Source: Peptostreptococcus stomatis DSM 17678
GTDB taxonomy: Bacteria > Bacillota > Clostridia > Peptostreptococcales > Peptostreptococcaceae
Assembly (NCBI RefSeq): GCF_000147675.1
Contig: NZ_ADGQ01000056.1
Span: 47,161 to 111,160 of the forward strand
Reading direction: 5' to 3'
DNA length: 64,000 nt
The notes under the pieces were generated by a model. The model saw only the letters and a program-made list of their open reading frames with translations, was not told the DNA's origin and ran no database searches. This document shows positions 1 through 8,774 of the stretch, piece by piece. A program made the position numbers and the translations under genes. Positions within the stretch are counted from its first letter, which is position 1. Each line of letters begins with the position of its first letter.

Positions 1-3000
1 GCTCCTGCCCTTTCAAAGGCTCTTGCGGAATCGTATTCGCAATTAGTACCCGGGAAGGCTGGTAGGAATACCCTTGGCTTAACTATGCTAAGTGATGACT
101 TGGCTGGCTTGGCATCTAGCTTGTAGCTTATATTTTCTATCTTGTCATTTACAAGCTTGCTTGCCTTAGTTGGGAAAATTGGTTCTAGAGTCTTTTCAGA
201 TTCAGCATATAGCTTGTCTAAACCCACTTCCTGACCAAATACATCTATAACCGGCTTATCTATAGTCTGACCTACTAGGACATAATTAGCTCCTTCTAGG
301 ACTCCTAGGTCTGCCTGGTCGATTTCTACCAGGATAGAACCATAGCTCTGCCTAAATAGGTCATCCCTGTTTTCATACCTGCTAGCTAGCTTATCATCTA
401 GCTTGACACCTATCCTATTACCAAAGGCCATCTTGGCTATAGCTTCACCTAGACCACCATAACCTAGGGCATATGTTGCCTTTAACTTGCCTGCTAGGGC
501 TGCCTGGTGTAGAATATCAAAGTTCTTTTTCATTATGTCAAAGTCTGGGAAGGCATAGTCCTTGTGAGGTGTTTCCACTAATACAAGGGCATGGCCAGCA
601 ACCTTTAATTCTTGGGAAACTATGTTCTTGGCATCTTCGGTATTTACTGCAAATGATACTAGGGTTGGTGGTACATCTATATCCTTGAATGTTCCGCTCA
701 TTGAATCCTTACCACCTATAGCCGGTATCTCGAAGTTTGACTGGGCATAGTAGGCACCTAGTAGGGCTGAGAATGGCTTTGCCCACCTAGTTGGGTCCTG
801 ACCTAGCTTTTCAAAGTATTCCTGGAATGTCAGCCTTGCTGTTGAATAGTCACCACCTAGGGCTACCAGTTTGGCAACGGATTCAACTACTGCATTCATA
901 GCACCATGGAAGGTAGACCACTTACCTATCTTTGGATTATAGCCAAAAGTCATTATAGATGAGGTATTAGTTTCCCCACCTAGGACTGGTATCTTGGCTA
1001 CCATACCATTAGCTGGAGTAGCCTGGTACTTACCACCTAGCGGCATTATAATCGTGTTACCACCTATAGTATTATCAAACTTTTCTACAAGTCCCCTCTG
1101 TGAACAAGTATTCAGGTCTGACATAGCTGCTAGGTACTTGTCTTCTATAGTCTTGAACTTGCTAGTCACACTAGTCAAGTCTAGATATCCAGATTCTGGG
1201 TCTATTCCCTCAACCTTAATATCAGTATCCTGCTTTGATCCATTTGTATCTAGGAAGGACCTCCTTATATTAACGATGTCCTTGCCATTCCAGTATATCC
1301 TTAGATAACCAGTATCTGTAACTGTCGCTACATGGGTTGCCTCTAAATTTTCTAGGCCAGCCAATTCTATAAACCTATCCATATTTTCTGCAGCTATTGC
1401 AACTGCCATTCTTTCCTGAGATTCTGATATGGCTAGCTCAGTACCGTCTAGACCATCATACTTCTTTGGAACCAGGTCAAGGTTGATGTCAAGTGATTCA
1501 GCTATTTCACCTATAGCAACAGATACACCACCTGCACCAAAGTCATTACACCTCTTTATCATCTTTACAGCTTCTGGATTTCTGAAAAACCTCTGGATTT
1601 TTCTTTCATTAGGGGCGTCACCCTTCTGAACCTCTGCAGAACAAGTAGATATAGACTCTTCACTGTGTTCCTTAGATGATCCTGTCGCTCCTCCGCAACC
1701 ATCTCTACCAGTTTTTCCCCCTAGTAGGATGATTACATCTCCAGCCTCTGGTCTCTTTCTAATTACATTTTCCTTTGGAGCCGCTGCTATTACTGCACCA
1801 ACTTCCATTCTCTTGGCAACGAAGTTTTCGTCGTATACTTCTGCTACCTGGCCAGTTGAAAGACCTATCTGGTTACCATATGAAGAATAGCCACTAGCTG
1901 CTTCGGTAGTTATCTTCTTCTGCATTAACTTACCTGCTAGGGTATCTTCTAAAGATGTTCTTGGGTCTGCTGATCCTGTAACCCTCATAGCCTGGTATAC
2001 ATATGACCTACCTGACAACGGATCCCTAATAGCTCCTCCAAGGCAAGTTGCCGCACCACCAAATGGTTCTATTTCTGTTGGGTGGTTGTGTGTTTCATTC
2101 TTGAACATTAGGAGGTATTCTTCCTTCTTGCCGTCAACTTCTACATCTATATTTATTGAACAAGCATTTATCTCTTCACTTTCATCAAGGTCTGCTAGCT
2201 TGCCTTCCTTCTTCAACTTCTTCATGGCTACTGTTGCCATATCCATTAGGCATATATCCTTATACCTGTCTCCATAGACAAACTTCCTATCGGCCAGGTA
2301 CTGGTCATATGTCTCTTTTACTATATCTGTAAACCTACCACCTGCTATATCTACATTTGCTAGCCTAGTCATGAAGGTAGTATGTCTACAGTGGTCTGAC
2401 CAATAAGTATCTAGGACCTTTATTTCAGTTATAGTTGGGTCCCTCTTTTCATCATCCCTGAAATAGGCCTGGATGCACTTTAGGTCGTCTATAGTCATGG
2501 CTAGACCCATATCAGCCAGAAATTTCTCCAGGCCTGAAGGTTCTAGGTCTATAAATCCATCTAGTGTAGCCACTGTCTCAGGTATTTCGTATTCAACTGC
2601 TAGGGTTTCTGGCTTGTCTAATGAAGCCTCCCTGGAATCAACCGCATTTATTAGGTAGTCCTTTATCTTGTCGAATTCCTGGTCATTTATAGTATTCTCT
2701 ATAACTATTACCCTGGCAGAATTTATATTAGGTCTCTTTCCCTCATTTACTATTTCAGCACACATTGATGCCCAGTCAGCCCTCTGGTCGTACTGGCCTG
2801 GTAGGTATTCTATGGCAAATACCCTCTCATCACTTAGACCTGGTATTTCTTCATAGTATACCTGGTCTAGGTTAGGCTCTGAAAGAATAGTCTCAGCCAC
2901 CTTCTTGTAGGCTTCCTGACCTATGCCTTCCACATCATACCTATTGATTACCCTTAACTTGCCAACACCTATATGTAGACTTTCTCTTATGTCATTTTGC

Positions 3001-3065
3001 ATTGCAAGAGACTCTAAAGCAAAACCATCCTTCTTTTCAACAAAAACTCTACTTACCCTGCTCAT
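1..3065 (-). CDS. purL: Phosphoribosylformylglycinamidine synthase, large single-chain form (3' end cut by window edge)
   Basis: Catalyses ATP- and glutamine-dependent conversion of FGAR to FGAM, step 4 of de novo purine synthesis. About 1,021 codons are visible. Near residue 225 is a WSDHCRHT motif typical of the synthetase core, and further on a GGKTGRDGCGGATGSSKE stretch of the ATP-binding region. The last visible residues (FPGTNCEYDSARAF) are the start of the glutaminase domain, so this is the large form of roughly 1,250 residues that needs no separate purQ/purS. The ATG is preceded by AGGGG at 6-nt spacing and overlaps the end of purD by 17 nt. The catalytic Cys of the amidotransferase lies outside the window. 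Last visible gene of the purine operon. Confidence 0.95.
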   Translation of the reverse strand, partial: MSRVSRVFVEKKDGFALESLAMQNDIRESLHIGVGKLRVINRYDVEGIGQEAYKKVAETILSEPNLDQVYYEEIPGLSDERVFAIEYLPGQYDQRADWASMCAEIVNEGKRPNINSARVIVIENTINDQEFDKIKDYLINAVDSREASLDKPETLAVEYEIPETVATLDGFIDLEPSGLEKFLADMGLAMTIDDLKCIQAYFRDDEKRDPTITEIKVLDTYWSDHCRHTTFMTRLANVDIAGGRFTDIVKETYDQYLADRKFVYGDRYKDICLMDMATVAMKKLKKEGKLADLDESEEINACSINIDVEVDGKKEEYLLMFKNETHNHPTEIEPFGGAATCLGGAIRDPLSGRSYVYQAMRVTGSADPRTSLEDTLAGKLMQKKITTEAASGYSSYGNQIGLSTGQVAEVYDENFVAKRMEVGAVIAAAPKENVIRKRPEAGDVIILLGGKTGRDGCGGATGSSKEHSEESISTCSAEVQKGDAPNERKIQRFFRNPEAVKMIKRCNDFGAGGVSVAIGEIAESLDINLDLVPKKYDGLDGTELAISESQERMAVAIAAENMDRFIELAGLENLEATHVATVTDTGYLRIYWNGKDIVNIRRSFLDTNGSKQDTDIKVEGIDPESGYLDLTSVTSKFKTIEDKYLAAMSDLNTCSQRGLVEKFDNTIGGNTIIMPLGGKYQATPANGMVAKIPVLGGETNTSSIMTFGYNPKIGKWSTFHGAMNAVVESVAKLVALGGDYSTARLTFQEYFEKLGQDPTRWAKPFSALLGAYYAQSNFEIPAIGGKDSMSGTFKDIDVPPTLVSFAVNTEDAKNIVSQELKVAGHALVLVETPHKDYAFPDFDIMKKNFDILHQAALAGKLKATYALGYGGLGEAIAKMAFGNRIGVKLDDKLASRYENRDDLFRQSYGSILVEIDQADLGVLEGANYVLVGQTIDKPVIDVFGQEVGLDKLYAESEKTLEPIFPTKASKLVNDKIENISYKLDAKPAKSSLSIVKPRVFLPAFPGTNCEYDSARAFERAG

Positions 3066-4317
3066 AATCAACCCCTATATCCTTTCTATAGTGCATTCCT
3101 TCAAAACTGATCCTATCTATATTCTTGTAGACATTTTTAGCAGCAGCTTCAACATCCTTGCCCCTAGAACACACGCCTAGGACCCTACCACCATTTGTAA
3201 CTATACTGTCTCCATCAAACTTAGTTCCACTATGGAATACCACTATACTGTCATCTACATCATTAAGCCCAGTAATTAACTTGCCCTTTTCATATTCCTC
3301 TGGATATCCTCCAGATGCTAATACAACGCAGGCAGCCGCTTCATCTGTATACTTAATATCCAGGTCTGCCAGCCTATCCTCTGTAATAGCCATCATTATC
3401 TCACTTAGGTCGGTTTCCAGCCTCATCAAGACTGACTGAGTTTCAGGATCTCCGAACCTACAGTTAAATTCTAGGACCTTTTCCCCATTTGGAGTAATCA
3501 TTAGACCTACAAAAAGGATTCCCCTGTAGTCAAGTCCATCAGCCTGGAAACCCTTTAAAGACTTAATCAAGACCTCATCATAGACCTTCTTTGCTAGGTC
3601 GTCCGTATATATAGTACTTGGTGAGAAGGTCCCCATACCACCTGTATTTGGTCCCTTTTCAAGTTCAAATATCTTCTTGTGGTCCTTGGCTGATTCCATA
3701 GGCACTATGGTATTCTTATCAACAAAGGCTAGTATTGAAGTCTCAATTCCTGTCAAGAACTCCTCAACTACCACTAGGTTACCAGCGTCACCAAACTTCT
3801 TGTCTGCCATTATCATCTTTAGGGTAGCTATTGCATCCTCCCTATTTTCTGGTATTACAACCCCCTTACCAGCTGCCAGACCATCGGCCTTGATAACCAC
3901 CGGATAGCCGAAAGAATCTATCTCCTCTATGGCCTTGTCTATATCTGTATATTCCTTGTACTTGGCTGTAGGAATGTCATGTCTTACAAAAAATTCCTTG
4001 GAGAAAAGCTTACTACCCTCTAGTCTAGAGCAAGAAGCATCTGGACCAAATACCCTAAGTCCCCTCTTGGCAAATACATCTGATATACCCATTACTAGGG
4101 GAACTTCGGGACCTACAACTGTAAGGTCTATCTGGTTTTCCTCAGCAAAATCTGCCAGTTTATCTAGTTCAGTATCCTTTATATCAAGGCATTCAGCCAC
4201 TGATGCTATACCTGCATTACCAGGTGCACAATAGACCTTTTCTACATTTTTTTCCTGGCTCAGCTTCCAACAGATGGCATGCTCTCTTCCTCCACCACCT
4301 ACTACTAAAATCTTCAT
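3049..4317 (-). CDS. purD: Phosphoribosylamine-glycine ligase (GARS)
   Basis: ATP-grasp ligase joining glycine to phosphoribosylamine to give GAR, step 2 of purine synthesis. The 422 residues match the usual family length. It begins with MKILVVGGGGREHAICWKL, the N-terminal nucleotide-fold signature. The ATP-grasp part shows GYPVVIKADGLAAGKGV, and GPNTGGMGTFSP and EFNCRFGDPETQ are canonical PurD motifs. The ATG sits behind a clear GAGGAGG site. It lies 18 nt after purH and its end overlaps purL by 17 nt, which suggests translational coupling. Nothing unusual in the protein. Confidence 0.97.
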   Translation of the reverse strand: MKILVVGGGGREHAICWKLSQEKNVEKVYCAPGNAGIASVAECLDIKDTELDKLADFAEENQIDLTVVGPEVPLVMGISDVFAKRGLRVFGPDASCSRLEGSKLFSKEFFVRHDIPTAKYKEYTDIDKAIEEIDSFGYPVVIKADGLAAGKGVVIPENREDAIATLKMIMADKKFGDAGNLVVVEEFLTGIETSILAFVDKNTIVPMESAKDHKKIFELEKGPNTGGMGTFSPSTIYTDDLAKKVYDEVLIKSLKGFQADGLDYRGILFVGLMITPNGEKVLEFNCRFGDPETQSVLMRLETDLSEIMMAITEDRLADLDIKYTDEAAACVVLASGGYPEEYEKGKLITGLNDVDDSIVVFHSGTKFDGDSIVTNGGRVLGVCSRGKDVEAAAKNVYKNIDRISFEGMHYRKDIGVDYEQGK

Positions 4318-4335
4318 ACTCGTCTCCCTCCTCTA

Positions 4336-5868
4336 TTAATGCTTGAAGTGCCTAATTCCTGTAAATACCATACTAATTCCCAATTCATCACAGGCCTTGA
4401 TTGAATCCTCATCCCTAATTGATCCACCTGGCTGGACTATGGCCTTAATACCATGTTCTGCTGCCAATCTTACACAGTCGTCAAATGGGAAGAAGGCATC
4501 AGAGGCTAAAACAGCACCCTCAAAATTTTTCTCATTTTTATTGTTTTCTATAGCATTAGAAAGGGCCCATATCCTGGATGTCTGGCCACAACCTACTGCC
4601 AAAGTCTGACCATCCTTAACTATTGCAATGGCATTAGACTTTAAATTCTTGGCAACCTTCATACCGAATTCCATATCCTTCAACTGGTCGGCTGTTGGTT
4701 GGGCCTTAGTAACAACTTCATTCTTGTCAGCTAAAAGCCTATCCTTATCCTGGACTAGGAGCTTGCCATCAAGATACTTCATATCGTATGCTTGCTTGCT
4801 GTCTTCTATCTTAGCTAGCTTTAATATTCTTAAGTTTTTCTTTTGCTTTAAAACTTCTAGGGCATCCTGGTCAAAGTCATAGGCTACGACTATTTCCAAG
4901 AAGATTTCATTTATCTTTTCAGCAGTAGGCTTGTCTACCTTTGATGTAATACCTAGGATGCCTCCGAAGATTGAAACCTTGTCGGCCTCAAAACACTTCA
5001 TATATGAGTCGTAAACACTGTCTGCAAGCCCAATGCCACAAGCATTAGAATGCTTGATAGCCACGCTGCAAACCTGGTCAGAATCCTTGAATTCCCTCAT
5101 AAACTCCAGGCAACCAGCCAAGTCATTTATATTATTAAAGGACAATTCCTTACCGTGTAGTTGGACATAATTTATAATTGGATTTTTTGCATTAGGCTGT
5201 GAATACATAAAGCCTCTCTGGTGGCCATTTTCACCGTACCTAAGTTCTGTGTCCTTCTCAAATGTAAGGTTTAGTATGTCTGGATACTGGTCACCAACCA
5301 CACCTGCAAAGTAGGTAGATATCAAAGTGTCATACCTGGCAGTTGTAGCAAAGGCCTTATAGGCAAGCTGTCTCCTGTCTTCTTCAGTCAAGCCACCCTG
5401 GGCCAACTTTTCTATTACCATATCGTAGTCAGCTATATCTACAACGACTGTTACATCCTTATAGTTCTTAGATGCAGACCTGATCATTGATGGACCACCG
5501 ATATCTATATTTTCAACTATTTCTTCATGGGACTTGCCACTCCTAACAGCACCTTCAAAGTCATATAGGCTGACTACAACCATGTCTATAGATCCTATAT
5601 TCAAGTCCTTCACTGTGGCTACATGCGAATCTAGATCTCTTCTATACAAGATGCCACCATGGATATATGGGTTAAGTGTCTTTACCCTGCCATCCAATAT
5701 TTCTGGAAAGTTTGTAACTGATTCTACCTGGATTACATTCACACCTGCCTCGTGAAGTTTCTTGAATGTATTACCTGTAGAAACTATCTCATAACCAAAC
5801 TCATTTAATTTTTTACCAAATTCTACAAGACCTGTCTTGTCTGTAACACTTATTAAAGCCCTCTTCAA
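4336..5868 (-). CDS. purH: Bifunctional AICAR formyltransferase / IMP cyclohydrolase
   Basis: Carries out the last two steps to IMP. The 510 residues are the normal size: an MGS-like IMP cyclohydrolase domain at the N terminus (KRALISVTDKTG, then STGNTFKKL) and an AICAR transformylase domain with ELRYGENGHQRG, IKHSNACGIG and ASDAFFPFDD. The start codon is TTG, because no ATG or GTG lies in frame before the conserved KRALISV; an AAAGGGG site lies about 9 nt upstream. Gap of about 100 nt from purN, 18 nt to purD. The TTG start may lower its translation relative to neighbours (inference). Confidence 0.96.
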   Translation of the reverse strand: MKRALISVTDKTGLVEFGKKLNEFGYEIVSTGNTFKKLHEAGVNVIQVESVTNFPEILDGRVKTLNPYIHGGILYRRDLDSHVATVKDLNIGSIDMVVVSLYDFEGAVRSGKSHEEIVENIDIGGPSMIRSASKNYKDVTVVVDIADYDMVIEKLAQGGLTEEDRRQLAYKAFATTARYDTLISTYFAGVVGDQYPDILNLTFEKDTELRYGENGHQRGFMYSQPNAKNPIINYVQLHGKELSFNNINDLAGCLEFMREFKDSDQVCSVAIKHSNACGIGLADSVYDSYMKCFEADKVSIFGGILGITSKVDKPTAEKINEIFLEIVVAYDFDQDALEVLKQKKNLRILKLAKIEDSKQAYDMKYLDGKLLVQDKDRLLADKNEVVTKAQPTADQLKDMEFGMKVAKNLKSNAIAIVKDGQTLAVGCGQTSRIWALSNAIENNKNEKNFEGAVLASDAFFPFDDCVRLAAEHGIKAIVQPGGSIRDEDSIKACDELGISMVFTGIRHFKH

Positions 5869-5970
5869 TTCTATGTACCCCTTTCATACTAAATATCTGT
5901 ATCTACTTCCAGCCTATACTTAAACCTGAACCTTAAATATTTTTTCCTCAACCAAAATGGTGAATTTATT

Positions 5971-6564
5971 TTAGTCTTCTATAAATACCCTTCTGCCAAC
6001 TACCCTTATCTTGTCATCACAATAGTCGGCAACCACCTGACTCAAAATCTTATGCTCTATCTTCAAGACCCTCTGCTGTAGGTCTTGAGGACTATCTCCA
6101 GCAAAAACCTCTACCGTATCCTGTCTTATAATAGGGCCTGTGTCAGCATTTTCATCAACAAAGTGGACTGTAGCCCCACTTACCTTTACCCCATATTCTA
6201 TGGCAGCCTCATGTACCTTTAGTCCATAGTACCCCTTACCACAAAATGATGGTATCAAGGATGGGTGGATATTGATTATCCTATTTTCAAATGCCTTAGT
6301 GAAACTAGGGCTGAGTATCTTTAAAAAGCCTGCCAGGACTACCAGGTCTATCTTATTTTCCTTCATAATATCAATGATGGCCTGCTCATCCTTTTCAAAT
6401 ACTGCCCTTATATTGTGCTTTTTAGCCCTCTCTAGACCATAAGCCCCTTCCTTGTTGGATATTACCAACTTGATCTGGCCATTTATCTTACCCGCTTCTA
6501 CAGCATCTATTATAGACTGTAGGTTGGTTCCACCACCGGATACTAGTACAGCTATATTCTTCAT
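5971..6564 (-). CDS. purN: Phosphoribosylglycinamide formyltransferase (folate-dependent GART)
   Basis: Transfers a formyl group from 10-formyl-THF to GAR, step 3 of purine synthesis. It is 197 residues. It begins MKNIAVLVSGGGTNLQ, the conserved N-terminal phosphate-binding loop, and carries LAGFLKILSP, NIHPSLIPSF (catalytic Asn/His) and HFVDENADTGPII (catalytic Asp). A TTG codon one position upstream is in frame, but the ATG behind GAGGTAATTTG is the better start. It lies between purM and purH in the expected operon order. Confidence 0.96.
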   Translation of the reverse strand: MKNIAVLVSGGGTNLQSIIDAVEAGKINGQIKLVISNKEGAYGLERAKKHNIRAVFEKDEQAIIDIMKENKIDLVVLAGFLKILSPSFTKAFENRIINIHPSLIPSFCGKGYYGLKVHEAAIEYGVKVSGATVHFVDENADTGPIIRQDTVEVFAGDSPQDLQQRVLKIEHKILSQVVADYCDDKIRVVGRRVFIED

Positions 6565-6658
6565 CAAATTACCTCTTTATTCTCAACTTATGTATATAAA
6601 CAAGAGCCTGTATTTCTTAATAGTTAACTCCACTTGTCATTTTATACTCTTTTGTCTC

Positions 6659-7735
6659 TTATATTAGGTCTACACCCTCATGTGAGTCTACTACGCTTCC
6701 AATAATATAGGCCCTGTCATCCATTAGGTCCTTGTACTTGTCTTCTACAAAGTCTACATTGTCGCTAGGTCTATTGTTGATGTAGTCAACTAGGCCCTGG
6801 GCTTCATCCTTGTCAACTATCATTACAAGGCCAACCCCCATGTTAAAGCTCTTGTGTAGTTCCCTCTTTTCTATGGCATCAAAAGCTTCTATCATCTTGA
6901 AAATCGCTGGCTTGTCCCAGGACTTAGTGTCTATATCCAGACCTAGCCCCTTAGGTATAACCCTTACTATATTCTCTACTAGGCCACCACCTGTAATATG
7001 GGCTATAGCCTTTATATTGTGCTTAGCTAGGGCGTCCAGTGCCAACTTAACGTATATCTTAGTAGGAGTTAGCATAGCATCACCCAACGACATGCCCAGG
7101 TCATCTATATGCTTGTCTAGGTCATACTTGTATTCTTCTAGGAAAATCTTCCTGATAAAAGAAAAACCATTTGAATGGATACCACTTGAAGATATACCAA
7201 CTAAAAGGTCTCCTGCCTTTACATCCTGGCCGCTAACTATCTTTTTCTTGTCGGCTATACCGATAGAAAAACCTGCCAAGTCATAGTCATCTTCACCGTA
7301 CATACCCGGCATTTCAGCTGTTTCTCCACCTATCAAGGCACAGCCACTCATCTTACAACCATCTGCTATACCAGCTACAACCTTTTCTATATGCTCAGGC
7401 ACCAACTTGCCTAGGGCTATATAGTCTAGGAAGAATAGTGGCCTGGCCCCCTGACAAATCAAATCGTTTACACACATGGCAACCAGGTCTATACCAACTG
7501 TATCGTGCTTGTCCATTAACTGGGCTATCTTAAGCTTAGTTCCAACCCCATCAGTTGATGCCAGTAGGACTGGTTCTTCCATACCCATAAAATCCTTTAA
7601 GGAATATAGTCCACTAAAGTTACCCAGGTCACCAATTACATTTGAATCATAAGTTCCCTTTATCTTATTTTTAATTAAATCTACCGCTCTGTTTCCTTCA
7701 TCAATATCTACGCCTGAACTCTTGTAAGTAAGCAT
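6659..7735 (-). CDS. purM: Phosphoribosylformylglycinamidine cyclo-ligase (AIR synthetase)
   Basis: Closes the imidazole ring, FGAM to AIR, step 5. It is 358 residues, close to the family norm of about 345. It starts MLTYKSSGVDIDEGNRAV, typical of AIRS, and shows STDGVGTKLKIA, CVNDLICQGARPLFFLDY, GGETAEMPGMY and AHITGGGLVENI. A strong AAAAGGGGG site precedes the ATG. In Bacillus operons purF sits directly upstream of purM. Here the 170 nt between purE and purM contain no gene, so purF has been lost from or never was in this cluster. Confidence 0.97.
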   Translation of the reverse strand: MLTYKSSGVDIDEGNRAVDLIKNKIKGTYDSNVIGDLGNFSGLYSLKDFMGMEEPVLLASTDGVGTKLKIAQLMDKHDTVGIDLVAMCVNDLICQGARPLFFLDYIALGKLVPEHIEKVVAGIADGCKMSGCALIGGETAEMPGMYGEDDYDLAGFSIGIADKKKIVSGQDVKAGDLLVGISSSGIHSNGFSFIRKIFLEEYKYDLDKHIDDLGMSLGDAMLTPTKIYVKLALDALAKHNIKAIAHITGGGLVENIVRVIPKGLGLDIDTKSWDKPAIFKMIEAFDAIEKRELHKSFNMGVGLVMIVDKDEAQGLVDYINNRPSDNVDFVEDKYKDLMDDRAYIIGSVVDSHEGVDLI

Positions 7736-7905
7736 TTTTTCCCCCTTTTAACCACATATACTTTATTAATTTATATAAGTCTCTATATAATTTACACCCT
7801 TAATTTATATGAGTTTCAGCTTCTGGATACCCCTATACTATATACTCACGCAAGGTATCATATCAGCTACTAAATCTCACCTACTAAAATTGCTGATATT
7901 AAGTA

Positions 7906-8382
7906 CTAAAACTCTACTGAAGCATCATCAGCCAGAACTTTTTCTTCCATTTCCTTCCTATAGCCAGCCAATTTTTTCCTCAAGACCGGATACTTGACGC
8001 TGGCAATCTGAATTGCCATCAAGGCTGCATTCATGCCTGAATCTATAGTTACAGTTGCAACTGGGATACCACTTGGCATCTGAACGATTGACAATAATGA
8101 ATCCAAACCATCCATTGTAGATGACTTGATTGGTAGGCCAACTACCGGTATCAAAGTCTGGGCTGCTATAACACCAGGTAGGTGGGCAGCCTTTCCAGCT
8201 GCTGCAATTATAACATCCGTATTATCCTTTATTTCATCTAAAAAACTAGTTAATTCCATTGGAGTCCTGTGGGCTGAAAGTATCCTAACCACAACCTCTA
8301 TACCATAACTCTTTATCAAGTCTATGCCCGACTCAAGCTTAGGTAAGTCTGACTTTGAACCCATAACTACTGCAATTTTCAT
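7906..8382 (-). CDS. purE: N5-carboxyaminoimidazole ribonucleotide mutase, class I PurE
   Basis: Converts N5-CAIR to CAIR in purine synthesis. The 158 residues include MGSKSDLPKL, SAHRTPMEL and AAHLPGVIAAQT, the class I signature. The family loop GAGGAAHLPG reads AAGKAAHLPG here, a mild deviation. Class I PurE normally works with PurK, which is not encoded in this window. First gene of the purine operon, with an AAGGAG site 9 nt before ATG. The 392-nt region upstream carries CGAAC elements that could bind PurR. Confidence 0.95.
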   Translation of the reverse strand: MKIAVVMGSKSDLPKLESGIDLIKSYGIEVVVRILSAHRTPMELTSFLDEIKDNTDVIIAAAGKAAHLPGVIAAQTLIPVVGLPIKSSTMDGLDSLLSIVQMPSGIPVATVTIDSGMNAALMAIQIASVKYPVLRKKLAGYRKEMEEKVLADDASVEF

Positions 8383-8525
8383 AACAAAATTCTCCTTTTC
8401 AACTTATTAAATCTAGGTAAAATATCTTCCACTCTTTAAAAATCATTTGTTTGTCCCTATCTACTTAAGAGATAAAACAATATGACTATTTTTACTTGAT
8501 TATCTATATATAATTCTTATATATA

Positions 8526-8645
8526 CGAACCTTTATACTAAAATGATATCCTAATGTGCAGTTTTTTTCAATACTTTTTTCAAAAATTATTATAAAAAAG
8601 CCGGTTTTAACGAACTATATACATTTTTATAATTATATTTATTCG
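8526..8645. promoter_or_regulatory. Candidate PurR-binding elements upstream of purE
   Basis: CGAAC occurs at 8526-8530 and 8611-8615, and TTCG at 8642-8645. The second and third form an ACGAA/TTCGT inverted pair with 27 nt between. Bacillus PurR binds PurBoxes with a CGAA core arranged as an inverted pair, but with about 16-17 nt between, so the spacing differs. Support comes from purR being present in this window and a CGAACAAT element upstream of purR itself (62254). Regulation is inferred. Confidence 0.3.
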
Positions 8646-8704
8646 TGTTTTATGTGGATTTTGGCAAATGATGGTAACTTTGTCCATTTTAGGTATATAA
8701 ATAA

Positions 8705-8743
8705 AATCCAGGCAGATACCATTTTTGATATTTACCTGGATTT
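8705..8743 (-). terminator. Terminator of ABC exporter operon
   Basis: Inverted repeat with arms of 17 nt (AAATCCAGG at the outer end, some G-U pairs) and a short A-rich loop, followed on the minus strand by a TTTATTTAT run. It lies 32 nt after the permease stop. The plus side also ends in AAATTTT. Confidence 0.65.
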
Positions 8744-8774
8744 AAATTTTATACTGAATATTGCTATTTATCTT

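Larger units (their letters stand above)
8383..8774. other. Intergenic region between ABC permease and purE
   Basis: 392 nt with no credible gene. Reading leftward it should hold the terminator of the ABC exporter operon (hairpin 8705-8743) and the promoter and control region of the purine operon. It is very A+T rich, and I could not fix one promoter among several TATA-like sequences. No purine-riboswitch core was recognisable by eye. Confidence 0.6.

Noticed and set aside
7906-8382. Class II PurE (direct AIR carboxylase) to explain the missing purK
   Set aside because: SAHRTP and AAHLPG are class I signatures; class II enzymes have a different loop.
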